NCBI GenBank assembly: GCA_014860005.1
Contig: JACZKP010000112.1
Location: forward strand, 1 to 64,000
DNA length: 64,000 nt
Direction: 5' to 3'
Source of the DNA: Verrucomicrobiota bacterium
GTDB lineage: Bacteria > Verrucomicrobiota > Verrucomicrobiae > Limisphaerales > UBA11358
Positions 8,227 to 20,511 of this stretch are shown piece by piece (within the stretch, counting starts at the first letter, position 1; each line of letters begins with the position of its first letter). The translations under genes and the position numbers were made by a program. The notes beneath the pieces are model-generated. The model ran no database searches and was not told the DNA's origin. It saw only the letters and a list, made by a program, of their open reading frames with translations.

Positions 8227-11200
8227 ATGAAACAACGTTTGTTGTGTTGTCTTTGGTGGACCGGAACGTTCACCGCACTGGTGGTCCACGGTGCGGAATT
8301 TAAGTTCCCCCACCAGACCTTCACCGTGCCCGACGGCTTCGAGGTGCAACTGGCGGCACCGGCTGAGTTGGTGCCGCGACCCGTTTCGGCATCGTTTGAT
8401 GATCAGGGCCGGCTCTATGTCACCGATTCATCCGGCTCGAACGAAAAACCGGATATCCAACTTGCCAATGCTGATCACCGCATCCTGCGCCTGGAAGATA
8501 CGAATGGTGACGGCAAATTCGACAAGACCTCGGTGTTTGCAGACAAAGTGATGTTTCCTGAAGGCTGCCTGTGGTACGACGACTCCGTCTATGTGGCTGC
8601 GCCGCCGAGCATCTGGAAATTCACCGACACAAACGGCGACGGCGTGGCCGACCAACGCGAGGAATGGTTTCAGGGCAAAACGCTCACGGGCTGCGCCAAC
8701 GACCTGCACGGCCCCTACCTTGGTCCGGACGGCTACATTTACTGGACCAAGGGCGCATTCGCCGAGCAGACCCACAAGCTGGGCAGCGGTCGCATTCTGA
8801 ACGACAAGGCCGCGCATATCTTCCGCGCAAGGCCCGACGGTTCGGACCTCGATGTCGTGATGTCCGGCGGCATGGACAATCCGGTGGAGGTGGCTTTCAC
8901 GCCGGAGGGCGAAGTGATATTCACCAGCACGTTCATTGATTTCAGCCAACCAGGTTATCGCGACGGCATCGCGCATGCAGTTTATGGCGGCGTGTTCGGC
9001 AAAATTCACGATGTCATTGAGGACGGTCGCGTCAAGCGCACCAGCCCTGACGTCATGCATCCATTTTATCAGGCGGGACCGTCTGCCGAATGCGGCCTGG
9101 TCCGCTATGAGAGCGATGTGTTCGGTGAGGAGTATCGTGACAATTTCTTCGTGACCGCCTTCAACTTGCGCAAGGTCATGCGCCACATCCTCAAACCCAA
9201 TGGCGCCACGTTCGTGAGCACCGCCAGCGATTTTCTCGTCTCCGACAACACGGATTTTCATCCCACCGATGTGCTGGAAGCGCCGGATGGCAGCCTGATC
9301 GTCATTGATACCGGCGGCTGGTACAAACTGTGTTGCCCCAGTTCGCAACTGGTGAAGCCCGATGTGCTGGGCGGAATCTACCGGGTTCGCCGCACCGACG
9401 CACAACGCGTGGAGGATCCCTGTGGGCTGAAGATTTACTGGCCAAAAGCGAATCCGGCTGACTTGGTGAATTTGCTGGAAGACAAACGTCCCTTCGTGCG
9501 CAATCGCGCCGTTCATGAACTTGGCAAACGAGGCGACTCAGCCTTGCCGGCGCTGACCAACTACCTGGCCACGGCATCCAATCTGTCAGCGGCGCAACAC
9601 GCTGTGTTTGCACTCGTGCGGATCGGTAGTCCGAGCGCGACGCTTGCGCTGTGGGCAAGCCTGCAAATGGATGCCGCACCAGTCATGATGGACCAAGCTG
9701 CGCTCAACGCGCTTCGTCAAACCCAGTTCAAAGCCCTGAGTTCGTTGCGAGCGGCGCCACCACATGACGTCGCCCGACTGGCTTTGGATTTTGCGCTGGC
9801 TTGCGAGGTGCCAGAAATCCGCCGGGTCGCCGCTGAACTCACGGGGCGGATTGGAGATTCACATCGAACGACTTCCTTGCTGCGAGCGGTGGCCGAGCAA
9901 GGAGATGATCCGATTGTCGCCCACAGTGTCACGTATGCGCTCCTCGAGATTGATTCACCCAGGTTGCTTCGGCGGGAACTGGCCCGATACAAAGTGAATT
10001 CATCCGAGCCGGTTGAACAAAAGATTTCCGCACGGGTCTGGTCCGCTGGGCTCATTGCCCTCGACCAGATGGACGCCGGTGATTTGAAGCCGGAGGATGT
10101 AATGCCGTTTCTCGCCTCCCCGGATGCGGAACTGCGAAGAACGGCGGCATGGGTGGCGAGTCATCATCCAGACTGGGGCGGTTCGCTGGCTGGATTTTTC
10201 AAGGACCGTTTGGCCGCGCCGAGTTTGACCGAGGCCGACCATGGCGGTTTGGAACAGCAACTCGCGCAGTTCGCCGGCGAAAGTGAAATTCAGAAGTTGA
10301 TGGCTGAAGTGCTCGCGGCATCTGACACGCCCGCGGCCACTCGGCAAACTCTGTTGCGCGCCATGGCGGACGCGAACCTCAAAGCGATCCCCGCGGGGTG
10401 GATTTCGCCCGTAAACACAAGCCTCGCATCAAGTGAAGAAAGCATTGTTCGGTCAGCCGTTGTCACCGCGCGGGTCTTGGCTCAGGCAAAGACCAGCGCG
10501 CCGAATTTTTCCGCGCCGCTCATGAGAATTGCCACGGAGGCCGGCAGGCCAGCGGATTTGCGGCTCGACGCCATGGCGGCGTTGCCAGGCGGTTTGCAGT
10601 CCATCGAGGCGGGGCTGTTGGATTTCCTCTGCGCAAATTTGAATCCCACAACCTCAGTGGCCATGCGCAGCGCGGCGACCACCGTTTTGGCGAAGGCAAA
10701 ACTGAGTGAAGCACAGTTGCTGACGCTGGCGGACACGATCAAGACCACTGGGCCGCTGGAGGTTTCCCGTTTGCTTGCGGCCTTCGAGCAATCGAAAAGT
10801 AAAGCCGTGGGATTGAAGTTGATGGCCGCACTCGCAGAATCCAAGGGATTGGGCGGTGTGCGGCCCGACGCGCTAAAGACGGTGGCTGCCAAGTATCCAG
10901 CCGCCGTGCAGGAAAAAAGCAACGAACTGCTTGCTGTGCTCGATATGGACGAAGCGAAACAGAGAGCGCGTCTGGACGAATTGATCGGCACGTTGCCCAA
11001 AGGTGACATTCGTCGCGGCCAGGCCGTTTTCAACAGCCAGCAAACGGCCTGCGCATCGTGTCACAAGATCGGTTATGTCGGCGGCACCGTGGGGCCGGAC
11101 TTGACGGGCATCAGCCAAGCGCGAACCGAACGCGACCTGCTCGAAGCCATTGTGTATCCGAGCGCGAGTTTTGTGCGGAACTACGAGCCGGTGATCGTGC

Positions 11201-11421
11201 TGACGAAATCGGATGAGGAATACGGCGGCGTCTTGCGCAAGGAGGCGGCGGATGAAATCGTGATCGCCACCGGACCAACCACCGAAGTCCGCATCGCACG
11301 ATCAGAAATTGTCGAGATGCGGCCGGGCGCGGTTTCCGTGATGCCCGGCGGGCTGGATGAGCAACTGACGAAACAGGAGCTGGCGGACTTGGTGGCATTT
11401 CTCAAGAACACCAAACGGTGA
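8227..11421 (+). CDS. PVC-type membrane-bound dehydrogenase with HEAT repeats and C-terminal cytochrome c
   Basis: This is a 1064-residue exported protein. After a signal peptide (cleavage near VVHGA) comes a six-bladed beta-propeller of the PVC-type dehydrogenase family, about residues 25-390, with markers PDGFEVQLAA, the EF-hand-like DTNGDGKFDKT and DTNGDGVADQRE, and the family ending VLGGIYRVRR. HEAT-like helical repeats follow (about 420-900). The C-terminus carries a single heme c site, CASCH, in RRGQAVFNSQQTACASCHKI and a later methionine-containing segment. Relatives are abundant in Planctomycetes and Verrucomicrobia and are thought to oxidise sugars or related substrates in the periplasm, with electrons leaving through the heme. 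The substrate is unknown. The ccsA/resB system earlier in the window would supply heme attachment. Confidence 0.9.
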   Translation: MKQRLLCCLWWTGTFTALVVHGAEFKFPHQTFTVPDGFEVQLAAPAELVPRPVSASFDDQGRLYVTDSSGSNEKPDIQLANADHRILRLEDTNGDGKFDKTSVFADKVMFPEGCLWYDDSVYVAAPPSIWKFTDTNGDGVADQREEWFQGKTLTGCANDLHGPYLGPDGYIYWTKGAFAEQTHKLGSGRILNDKAAHIFRARPDGSDLDVVMSGGMDNPVEVAFTPEGEVIFTSTFIDFSQPGYRDGIAHAVYGGVFGKIHDVIEDGRVKRTSPDVMHPFYQAGPSAECGLVRYESDVFGEEYRDNFFVTAFNLRKVMRHILKPNGATFVSTASDFLVSDNTDFHPTDVLEAPDGSLIVIDTGGWYKLCCPSSQLVKPDVLGGIYRVRRTDAQRVEDPCGLKIYWPKANPADLVNLLEDKRPFVRNRAVHELGKRGDSALPALTNYLATASNLSAAQHAVFALVRIGSPSATLALWASLQMDAAPVMMDQAALNALRQTQFKALSSLRAAPPHDVARLALDFALACEVPEIRRVAAELTGRIGDSHRTTSLLRAVAEQGDDPIVAHSVTYALLEIDSPRLLRRELARYKVNSSEPVEQKISARVWSAGLIALDQMDAGDLKPEDVMPFLASPDAELRRTAAWVASHHPDWGGSLAGFFKDRLAAPSLTEADHGGLEQQLAQFAGESEIQKLMAEVLAASDTPAATRQTLLRAMADANLKAIPAGWISPVNTSLASSEESIVRSAVVTARVLAQAKTSAPNFSAPLMRIATEAGRPADLRLDAMAALPGGLQSIEAGLLDFLCANLNPTTSVAMRSAATTVLAKAKLSEAQLLTLADTIKTTGPLEVSRLLAAFEQSKSKAVGLKLMAALAESKGLGGVRPDALKTVAAKYPAAVQEKSNELLAVLDMDEAKQRARLDELIGTLPKGDIRRGQAVFNSQQTACASCHKIGYVGGTVGPDLTGISQARTERDLLEAIVYPSASFVRNYEPVIVLTKSDEEYGGVLRKEAADEIVIATGPTTEVRIARSEIVEMRPGAVSVMPGGLDEQLTKQELADLVAFLKNTKR

Positions 11422-11459
11422 GCGAGTTGACGCGCAACCTCGCCACGCGCTCAGAGCGT

Positions 11460-12074
11460 TTACAGCTTGAGGCGAATCTGGATGAAGCCGGTCAAGGTTT
11501 TGAGCACCAGCAGAGCGGTGAGAATCCAGAGCAGCACATCGAGGCTGCCGCGCCAGAGATACACTTCCACCGGCATCCAAAGATAAACAAAGAAGCGTGG
11601 ACGCACGAGCCACGAATAGGGAATCGCCAGCGCATTCCGCACCATGGCGAAGATGACCACGAGGCTGTAGAAGAACAGATAAAGCCCGCCCGGCCACGCG
11701 CCGGCATATCCGGCGTGAATCAGGGTCACCGTACTGAACGCCACGACCACTTGATCCGCGCTCGTATCGGTGAACGAACCCTGGTTGGAGGCCCGCTGCG
11801 TGAAGCGTGCCAGCGGTCCGTCGAGTCCATCCAATAAGACATGCGCCAGCAACAGGCCAAACGCCACCGCCTTGGAACTCCAGAGAAACACCGGACAAAA
11901 CGCGAGTCCCGCGACCAGCGAAAGCAGTGTCAAATGATTAGGGGTGATCCGCAGCGCGGCCAGCAAAGTGAGCAGCGGCGACAACCATCGCCCCCGCAGT
12001 TCCTGCGAGCGCTGCATGAAGCCACCTTCGTCCGCGGAATAACAGGTGACTTTGGGTTTGGTCTCGGTCGGCAT
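11460..12074 (-). CDS. CDP-alcohol phosphatidyltransferase family protein
   Basis: This integral membrane enzyme of phospholipid headgroup synthesis transfers a phosphatidyl group from CDP-diacylglycerol (or a related CDP-alcohol) to an alcohol. The family signature D-G-x2-A-R-x8-G-x3-D-x3-D is complete: DGPLARFTQRASNQGSFTDT followed by SAD. The rest is five or six membrane segments, for example LTLLSLVAGLAFCPVF and VVAFSTVTLIHAGYAG. Length (204 residues) is normal. The alcohol substrate cannot be told from sequence. The ATG at 12074 lies 7 bases after the stop of the metallophosphoesterase gene, so the two are probably one transcript. Confidence 0.85.
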   Translation of the reverse strand: MPTETKPKVTCYSADEGGFMQRSQELRGRWLSPLLTLLAALRITPNHLTLLSLVAGLAFCPVFLWSSKAVAFGLLLAHVLLDGLDGPLARFTQRASNQGSFTDTSADQVVVAFSTVTLIHAGYAGAWPGGLYLFFYSLVVIFAMVRNALAIPYSWLVRPRFFVYLWMPVEVYLWRGSLDVLLWILTALLVLKTLTGFIQIRLKL

Positions 12075-12081
12075 GGTTGTG

Positions 12082-12837
12082 TCAACTTCCGGAAGCGTGG
12101 GCGGACAGCAAGTCAGGTTCAAGCTGCGTTTCAAAAATGATGGGATTGAATTCCATGCCGCGAATGGCCGAGCCGGTGTTGTGGAATTTCACGCCGTTGA
12201 ACTCGTAGTTCGCGAAGGGCAGGTGCGTGTGGCCAAAATAGCAGTGACGCGTTGACTGCCGCCAACCGGCGCACGCGTCGTCGAGATAAAACGCAATCCG
12301 CTCGACGGTTCTCTGCCGGGGAAAGTGCCACTCATGCACGCGCCGCGTTATGCCCAGCCGATCAACCCAACGATAGCCGGCAGTCAGGAGTCGGCCGCGC
12401 TGCCAGTCCCCGCGCCACAACTCGCGAAAGCCGTTCAATCCTTGGTGATTCATTGGCCGATGCGCGCAATCGCCGTGCAGGAAGAAGGCGGGGCCAAGGC
12501 GCAGAAAAAACTCGTGCCATTGAAATCGCGGCTGCCGGGCGGCCAACTGCGCCAAATGCGCGGTGAAGGTTCGGCAACAATCGTGATTGCCGACAATGAA
12601 ATGGATTCGACATTCGGAAAATTCCCCGGCCAGTTTGCCCAGCCAGTCCAACGCCGCAGCCAGTGTCCGTTGCGAATCGCGCAGGGTGCTCCACCGGAAA
12701 TCGAAGATATCCCCGTTGAGAACCAGGATGGCCGCGGATTCCAGCGTGGACCGGATGGATTCCATGCAAGTCGCGCCGTCCGAACGTCCCGAGAACAAGT
12801 GCAGATCGGAAAGCACCACGCCTTTTTGGCCGGGCAT
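12082..12837 (-). CDS. Calcineurin-like metallophosphoesterase (LpxH-like)
   Basis: The full set of dimetal phosphoesterase motifs is present in order: SDLHLF (D-x-H), LVLNGDIFDF (GD-x2-D), IVGNHDC (GNHD), FFLHGDCAHRP and CYFGHTHLPF (GHTH). The layout resembles the UDP-2,3-diacylglucosamine hydrolase group acting in lipid A synthesis, but substrate assignment is uncertain. I chose the ATG at 12837 because AGAAGG lies nine bases upstream and it gives a start immediately before the first motif. The longer frame starts with a TTG at 12876. It is followed 7 bases later by the CDP-alcohol phosphatidyltransferase, so a role in lipid metabolism is plausible. Confidence 0.85.
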   Translation of the reverse strand: MPGQKGVVLSDLHLFSGRSDGATCMESIRSTLESAAILVLNGDIFDFRWSTLRDSQRTLAAALDWLGKLAGEFSECRIHFIVGNHDCCRTFTAHLAQLAARQPRFQWHEFFLRLGPAFFLHGDCAHRPMNHQGLNGFRELWRGDWQRGRLLTAGYRWVDRLGITRRVHEWHFPRQRTVERIAFYLDDACAGWRQSTRHCYFGHTHLPFANYEFNGVKFHNTGSAIRGMEFNPIIFETQLEPDLLSAHASGS

Positions 12838-13297
12838 TTCGTTGTACCTTCTCATGTTGGGGGAAAGAGTATCCAAGGATTCGTTGCCACGGCAGGCAAT
12901 TTTTCCCTCTACCTGCCGTAACGCTCAGCGTCAACCACCCGGACGCGGTGCTTCTGGATGGAGCACGGGCTGGTTGTGATTTTGAGGCAATGACCGCTCC
13001 CGTTTTGATCGCACCAGACAGCATTTTGTCCCGCGGCACGCATTTTTGCTTCGGACCACGAGACCCATTTGTCGGTAAAAGCTGGGCGCCACGCGAAATC
13101 GGCAGGGATTTGATTCGCAATGATGGGCGACGGATGCGTCCTAGAAAACGCAGTTCAAAACCAACATTATCATGTTTACCTGTGGCGGCGAAATGAATAT
13201 ACCTCTCACGCATGAAACGATGTCGCCCAAGAGACTGCGGACCGGAACGCGCAGAGTTTCAATTGATTAACCATTCAACCGTCCGTTAACTCAAACT
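12838..13297. other. Intergenic region between divergent genes
   Basis: These 460 bases separate the metallophosphoesterase and the Tat-exported oxidoreductase, which point away from each other, so promoters for both should lie here. I see no convincing gene. An 82-codon open frame on the plus strand has no recognisable protein features. No tRNA-like or strong hairpin structure was found. Confidence 0.5.
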
Positions 13298-14713
13298 ATG
13301 CAAACGCACACACATCCCTCCATCATCAACGTCAAATCTTTGACGCGCCGCCAATTTCTGCGGCGCACTTCTCTCGCGGCCGGCGCCGCCGCCCTCAGTT
13401 TCCCTTACGTCGGGCGTGTTCTCGGCGCGAATGAGCGCATCAACGTTGCCTGCATCGGCGTGGGCGGCAAAGGCGACAGCGACAGCAACGACGCCGCCTC
13501 CAACGGCGGCAACATCGTCGCCATCTGCGACGTGGATCAGCGCACATTGGACAAGAAAGGCCAGCGGTTTGCCCAAGCCAAGAAGTATCAAGACTTCCGC
13601 AAGCTCCTCGACGAAATGGGCAAAGATATTGACGCGGTGACCGTTTCCACGCCCGATCACACGCACGGGGTGGCGGCAATCCGCGCCATGAAGATGGGCA
13701 AGCATTGTTTTGCACAAAAGCCGCTGACTCAGAACGTGGAGGAGGCGCGTATCGTTCGTAAATTGGCGGCGGAGAAGAAACTCGCCACCCAAATGGGCAA
13801 CCAAGGCAGCGCCGAGAGTGGACTGCGACGCGCGGTGGAAGTTGTGCAGGCTGGCGTGATCGGCAAGCCGCTCGAATTGCACGTGTGGACCAACCGTCCA
13901 GTCTGGCCACAGGGGTTTGATCGTCCCCAAGGCGAAGACCCGGTGCCGGCTCATTTGAACTGGGACGCCTGGTTGGGACCGGCAGCGATGCGGCCCTACA
14001 AAAAGGACGTCTATCACACTTTCAATTGGCGCGGCTGGTACGATTTCGGCACCGGAGCGTTGGGCGACATGGCTTGCCACACCGTCAACATGCCGTTCCG
14101 TGCACTCAAGTTAGGTTACCCCAACGAGGTCGAGTGCGAACTGGCTTCGCGGGTTTATCCCGAAACGTTCCCGAAGACTTCGCGCACGCGGTTTGAATTC
14201 CCTGAGCGCGAAGGACTGCCACCGCTCAAATTCTGGTGGTATGACGGCAACCCCGGTGATTCCATCAAACCTTTGCGACCGGACGCCGAAGCGATCAAGG
14301 AAATCGTTGGCACTTTGGGCACCCTCCCGGTTTCGGGCTGCCTGATCGTCGGCGAAAAAGGAAAACTGTTCTCTCCCGATGATTACGGCGCACGTTTCTT
14401 CGTGGCGATGAAAGGCCAGGACGAAATGATCGCTGGCGACAGACACGATGCCTGCAAGGCCGTGCCACAAACCATACCGCGCTCACCCGGCCACATGCAG
14501 GAATGGTTTCGCATGATGAAAGAAGGCACGCCCGCCTACTCGAACTTCGACATTGCGGCGTACCTAACGGAGATTATTCTGCTCGGCTGCATCGCACTCC
14601 GCGTCGGTGAAGGCCGCCGGATGGAATGGGACGGACCAAACATGAAATCCACGAACCTCCCCGAAGCCGCGCAATACGTTCGCCGCAATAATCGCCGGGG
14701 CTGGGAAGCTTGA
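13298..14713 (+). CDS. Gfo/Idh/MocA-family oxidoreductase with Tat signal
   Basis: The N-terminus carries a twin-arginine signal, TRRQFLRRTSLAAGAAALSF, so the folded protein with its NAD(P) cofactor should be exported. The Rossmann fold begins INVACIGVGGKG, with VAICDVD at the end of the second strand. The family's active-site lysine is in HCFAQKPLTQN (EKP-type motif with Gln replacing Glu). The C-terminal oxidoreductase domain follows, with GALGDMACHTVNMPFRALKL. Length (471) is typical of the exported Planctomycete/Verrucomicrobia subgroup. Substrate is unknown, but family members oxidise or epimerise sugars and inositols. A rho-independent terminator follows at 14749. Confidence 0.9.
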   Translation: MQTHTHPSIINVKSLTRRQFLRRTSLAAGAAALSFPYVGRVLGANERINVACIGVGGKGDSDSNDAASNGGNIVAICDVDQRTLDKKGQRFAQAKKYQDFRKLLDEMGKDIDAVTVSTPDHTHGVAAIRAMKMGKHCFAQKPLTQNVEEARIVRKLAAEKKLATQMGNQGSAESGLRRAVEVVQAGVIGKPLELHVWTNRPVWPQGFDRPQGEDPVPAHLNWDAWLGPAAMRPYKKDVYHTFNWRGWYDFGTGALGDMACHTVNMPFRALKLGYPNEVECELASRVYPETFPKTSRTRFEFPEREGLPPLKFWWYDGNPGDSIKPLRPDAEAIKEIVGTLGTLPVSGCLIVGEKGKLFSPDDYGARFFVAMKGQDEMIAGDRHDACKAVPQTIPRSPGHMQEWFRMMKEGTPAYSNFDIAAYLTEIILLGCIALRVGEGRRMEWDGPNMKSTNLPEAAQYVRRNNRRGWEA

Positions 14714-14748
14714 GCGACGACTTCGCTTGAACCATTCAACGTGAAACG

Positions 14749-14780
14749 AGCGGCCTTCGGAAACGGAGGCCGCTTCTTTG
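14749..14780 (+). terminator. Rho-independent terminator
   Basis: A perfect 8-base stem (agcggcct at 14749-14756 pairing with aggccgct at 14767-14774) closes a 10-base loop and is followed by ttctttg. It sits 35 bases after the stop of the Tat oxidoreductase gene. The T-run is short, so termination may be partial. Confidence 0.65.
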
Positions 14781-14845
14781 CGCCGGGCATGAGTCCGAGT
14801 TGTTAGCGGAGGAGCCGCCACTTGTGTGATTAAAAGTGGGTGAGG

Positions 14846-15871
14846 TTAATTCCAAATTGATGACCACTGGTTATTGGCTCTGAGGACGCGCAAGTGGGCA
14901 ATTTGGTCCGCACGGTCTGCCAGCCAAGCGGCCCGGGCTTTTTTCAGTCGGGCTTGGAGCACGTGGCGGTGGCAGCTTTCAATCAGGCCGGAACCAATCG
15001 GCAGGTCCAAGGCTAGGGCTAGGGCATAGTCCAAACAGTCCAGCCGATTCTTCAGATAGCGATGGCCGTTGCGCACCGGCGCGTCCGTTTCCGGCGTCCC
15101 TTCGGCTTCCAGATGTTCCGCCATGGCGGCCACCACCTTGGGCGCGTGGCCGTGCTTGAGCCGCTGCTGTTGGGTGCGCCGCCATTGATCCGGTTGGGCC
15201 GGGCGGCAGCTCGGCGCGGCGGCGGCCAGATATTCGCTGACGTAAAAGAAGTCGCACAGAAACTGGCCCTGGTCGCCAAACACCTCTCGACACTGCAAGC
15301 GGATCCAGTCCGCGCCGTCGCCCCCGGCGTGGATGCGGCTGTTCAATCCCCAGCCGGCCTGCCGAGTGCAGTGGCCCCAACGACGGCGCGTTTCGGCCAC
15401 GCTGCCGAACGTGGCCCCGTACACGGTCGTGGCGCTGTCCTTGGCTTGCGCCGCCACCAGACGCATCTCTTTCCATTCGCGGGGTCGTTTTCCCTTCCGT
15501 GCGCCCGGTGCGACCGTGCAGATCATCGTGCCGTCGGCTTGGGCAATCACAGGTTCCTGGCCCATGACCGGCAGCTCGCGAAACGGTTGGGCGTATTCGG
15601 CCTGCAACTGGACGCGCGCGCATTGCGCATGTTTCAGCGTGGCCGTCCGGATCGCGCTGGCGCCAAGGGCAAAGCCATAATGTTCCCGCACACGCTCCGC
15701 CGCCTGCGCAAAGGAATGTTCGCAACCAAAGTCCGTCAGCACGCGCTCCAACCGCCGCGACTTGCCGCGGGGCGTCACGCCCACCCGCGCGGGCATGGGG
15801 TCTGCTAGAGCCGAATAGACAACCGGCGTCCCCACGCGCAAGATCAGCGGATGGGCGACATTGTATTCCAT
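14846..15871 (-). CDS. ISKra4-family transposase
   Basis: The 341-residue protein has the hallmarks of ISKra4 DDE transposases: PLILRVGTPVVYSALADP near the start, TPRGKSRRLERVLTDFG, then the Asp-containing VIAQADGTMICTVAPG, then GGDGADWIRLQCREVFGDQG, and LPIGSGLIESCHRHVLQARL with the catalytic Glu. It ends with LRVLRANNQWSSIWN. All of these blocks appear intact, so the enzyme could be active. I placed the start at the ATG at 15871. The open frame continues upstream as far as 16501, but that part is antisense to the zinc-ribbon gene and has no transposase character. The first 21 bases overlap the start of that oppositely oriented gene. Confidence 0.88.
   Translation of the reverse strand: MEYNVAHPLILRVGTPVVYSALADPMPARVGVTPRGKSRRLERVLTDFGCEHSFAQAAERVREHYGFALGASAIRTATLKHAQCARVQLQAEYAQPFRELPVMGQEPVIAQADGTMICTVAPGARKGKRPREWKEMRLVAAQAKDSATTVYGATFGSVAETRRRWGHCTRQAGWGLNSRIHAGGDGADWIRLQCREVFGDQGQFLCDFFYVSEYLAAAAPSCRPAQPDQWRRTQQQRLKHGHAPKVVAAMAEHLEAEGTPETDAPVRNGHRYLKNRLDCLDYALALALDLPIGSGLIESCHRHVLQARLKKARAAWLADRADQIAHLRVLRANNQWSSIWN
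14846..15871 (-). mobile_element. ISKra4-like insertion sequence, ends not resolved
   Basis: Only the transposase gene can be delimited. I could not find a pair of terminal inverted repeats. On the right, sequence that belongs to a neighbouring zinc-ribbon gene starts at or before the transposase start codon, so the usual non-coding end and inverted repeat appear to be missing. On the left, the element could extend into the 60 bases after the transposase stop. The copy may therefore be stranded. Confidence 0.5.
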
Positions 15872-16789
15872 TGCGAAGCGTGCCAGGGACGGCTGGCGGT
15901 CCAGGCCAGCGGCGCGGGCATGAGCGTGCCTTGTCCTTTGTGCGGCGCCGAAATCACCATTCCTGCAAAACCCGCCCGGCTCGTCGCCGTGAACGCAGTC
16001 TTGCGTTCGGTGGTGTCGGACATCGTAAACGCGAGGATGAATGAGGCGACGGCGCGGGAAAAACTTCGCGACGAACTGCGCCGGACGGGTTACGCACCCG
16101 CACCTGGCACCGAGGGTTTGGCGGAAGACCTGAGCAGTGATGCACGGATCAATCTGGTGGTGAAGACGCAAACCGAGATGGCGCAGGGCGCAGGGCATTT
16201 CGTGCAACAGAACGCTTACGTGGAAGTTTTGGAAGCCGCGCCGGCGCTGGAACTTTACCGGCTGGAAGAGCGGCGCGAGAAACGCGATTGGCCAATGCGC
16301 TGGCGCTTGTGTGCGCAAGTGGTCGGCGACGTGCAGGCCGCGCGCGTGCTGGTTCAGACGGGCCGCATGTGCGCACTGAAATCCTCGCGGATATGGCAGG
16401 CATTGGGCGATGGCGAAGACGGCAGCACGGACACGCTGGGGAATCCGTATCCGCCGTTTGCGTTCAACTCCGGGATGTGGACGGAAGAACTGGAACGGCA
16501 ACAGGCGATTGATCTCGGGTTAATGGGCGAGAACGACCGCGTGCAACCCGCGCCGTTTGACTGGCCAAATCTCCCAGGCAAGAACGTAGAGTCACCCTTA
16601 CGCAGTGACGCAGTTCTGCCGAGACTGATCCCATTTGAAGACGAGCGGCTCACCGAGTATCTCCGCACAAGGCCGGAGACGTGTGATCATTGCGAGGCAG
16701 ACAAGCCCTTCGGCCAGTTGCGGTATTGCAAAGCCTGCCAGGGGTTGATCTGTCCTGAATGTTTGGAGCGAGGCTGCGGAGAAGGTTAG
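15851..16789 (+). CDS. Zinc-ribbon protein with a phage-head-like middle region
   Basis: The 312-residue protein begins with a double Cys pair, FHCEACQGRL then VPCPLC, a small zinc ribbon, and ends with several Cys pairs (CDHCEAD, YCKACQG, CPEC), a second zinc site. The middle (about residues 50-240) is helical and includes DARINLVVKTQTEMAQGAGH, then LGNPYPPFAFNSGMW. This pattern resembles proteins found beside phage head-morphogenesis genes, so a prophage origin is possible. I have no function to offer. The start codon falls at the junction with the transposase gene and lies antisense to the transposase N-terminus, so the true 5' end and promoter may have been changed. Confidence 0.6.
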   Translation: MGDIVFHCEACQGRLAVQASGAGMSVPCPLCGAEITIPAKPARLVAVNAVLRSVVSDIVNARMNEATAREKLRDELRRTGYAPAPGTEGLAEDLSSDARINLVVKTQTEMAQGAGHFVQQNAYVEVLEAAPALELYRLEERREKRDWPMRWRLCAQVVGDVQAARVLVQTGRMCALKSSRIWQALGDGEDGSTDTLGNPYPPFAFNSGMWTEELERQQAIDLGLMGENDRVQPAPFDWPNLPGKNVESPLRSDAVLPRLIPFEDERLTEYLRTRPETCDHCEADKPFGQLRYCKACQGLICPECLERGCGEG

Positions 16790-17183
16790 CCATAGGCTTC
16801 GCCAAGTCCCGTGTATCGGCAAGCGATTTCACGAACGGCAAAGGACCGCGTGTCGCCATGATTCGATTTGGGCCACCAAGGGCCGGAAGTAATGATTGCT
16901 TCGCATCGGGAAGATGCTTGGGCACGCTGGGGGGGGCGGTGACAGGTTCGCCTTTTCAACCTTCGCGGGGAGTTCATGGTTGGGGCGAGGAGTTGGGCGA
17001 GCAAATCCTTTTTGCCACTGAAGCCGTAGGCAACGAGGACGGCGCCGGCAGATCCCCCAGCCAAAAAGGCGTGGCCAACCACGTGGTGAATTGGGTGAGA
17101 CCCACAACCGGCATGACGGAGTCTTAACTAAAACCAGCCCGGATCGGGCAAATTGAATCAGTCGGGGCGCGGTGGGCCGCTGG
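16790..17183. other. Intergenic region with no supported gene
   Basis: These 394 bases separate the zinc-ribbon gene from the convergent secA. Short open frames exist on both strands, but none shows a recognisable domain or a clean start. A run of eight G occurs near 16929. I see no tRNA or strong terminator hairpin. Confidence 0.45.
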
Positions 17184-20276
<3,093 letters not shown>

Positions 20277-20511
20277 GATGGCCTTTGAAAAATGGCGTCG
20301 GCAACGCTACGGGAACACAAGCGAACCGTCAAAAGGATTCAGCCGTGTTCAAAGGTGTATCTGGCCCACGGAACCGAGGGGACGGCCTCGCAACGCAGGT
20401 GAGAAAACCAACCCGAACCAGTCCGGGTGATTCGTCTGTCTGACCCGACCAGGCCAGGCCCGCCCCGGAAAAGTGATTGAAAACTCCCCTGCCCCACGCC
20501 ACGCTGCTGCC
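20277..20511. promoter_or_regulatory. Divergent intergenic region between secA and leuD
   Basis: These 235 bases lie between two genes that point away from each other, so both promoters should be here. I could not recognise confident -35/-10 boxes. No riboswitch-like or leader-peptide structure was evident ahead of leuD. Confidence 0.35.

Noticed and set aside
15872..16501. N-terminal extension of the transposase to 16501
   Set aside because: This part is antisense to the zinc-ribbon gene, and no transposase motif lies in it. The family N-terminus fits the ATG at 15871.
16759..17127. 122-codon plus-strand frame before secA
   Set aside because: It overlaps the end of the zinc-ribbon gene in another frame and has no recognisable sequence features. 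Antisense frames in the same place are no better.
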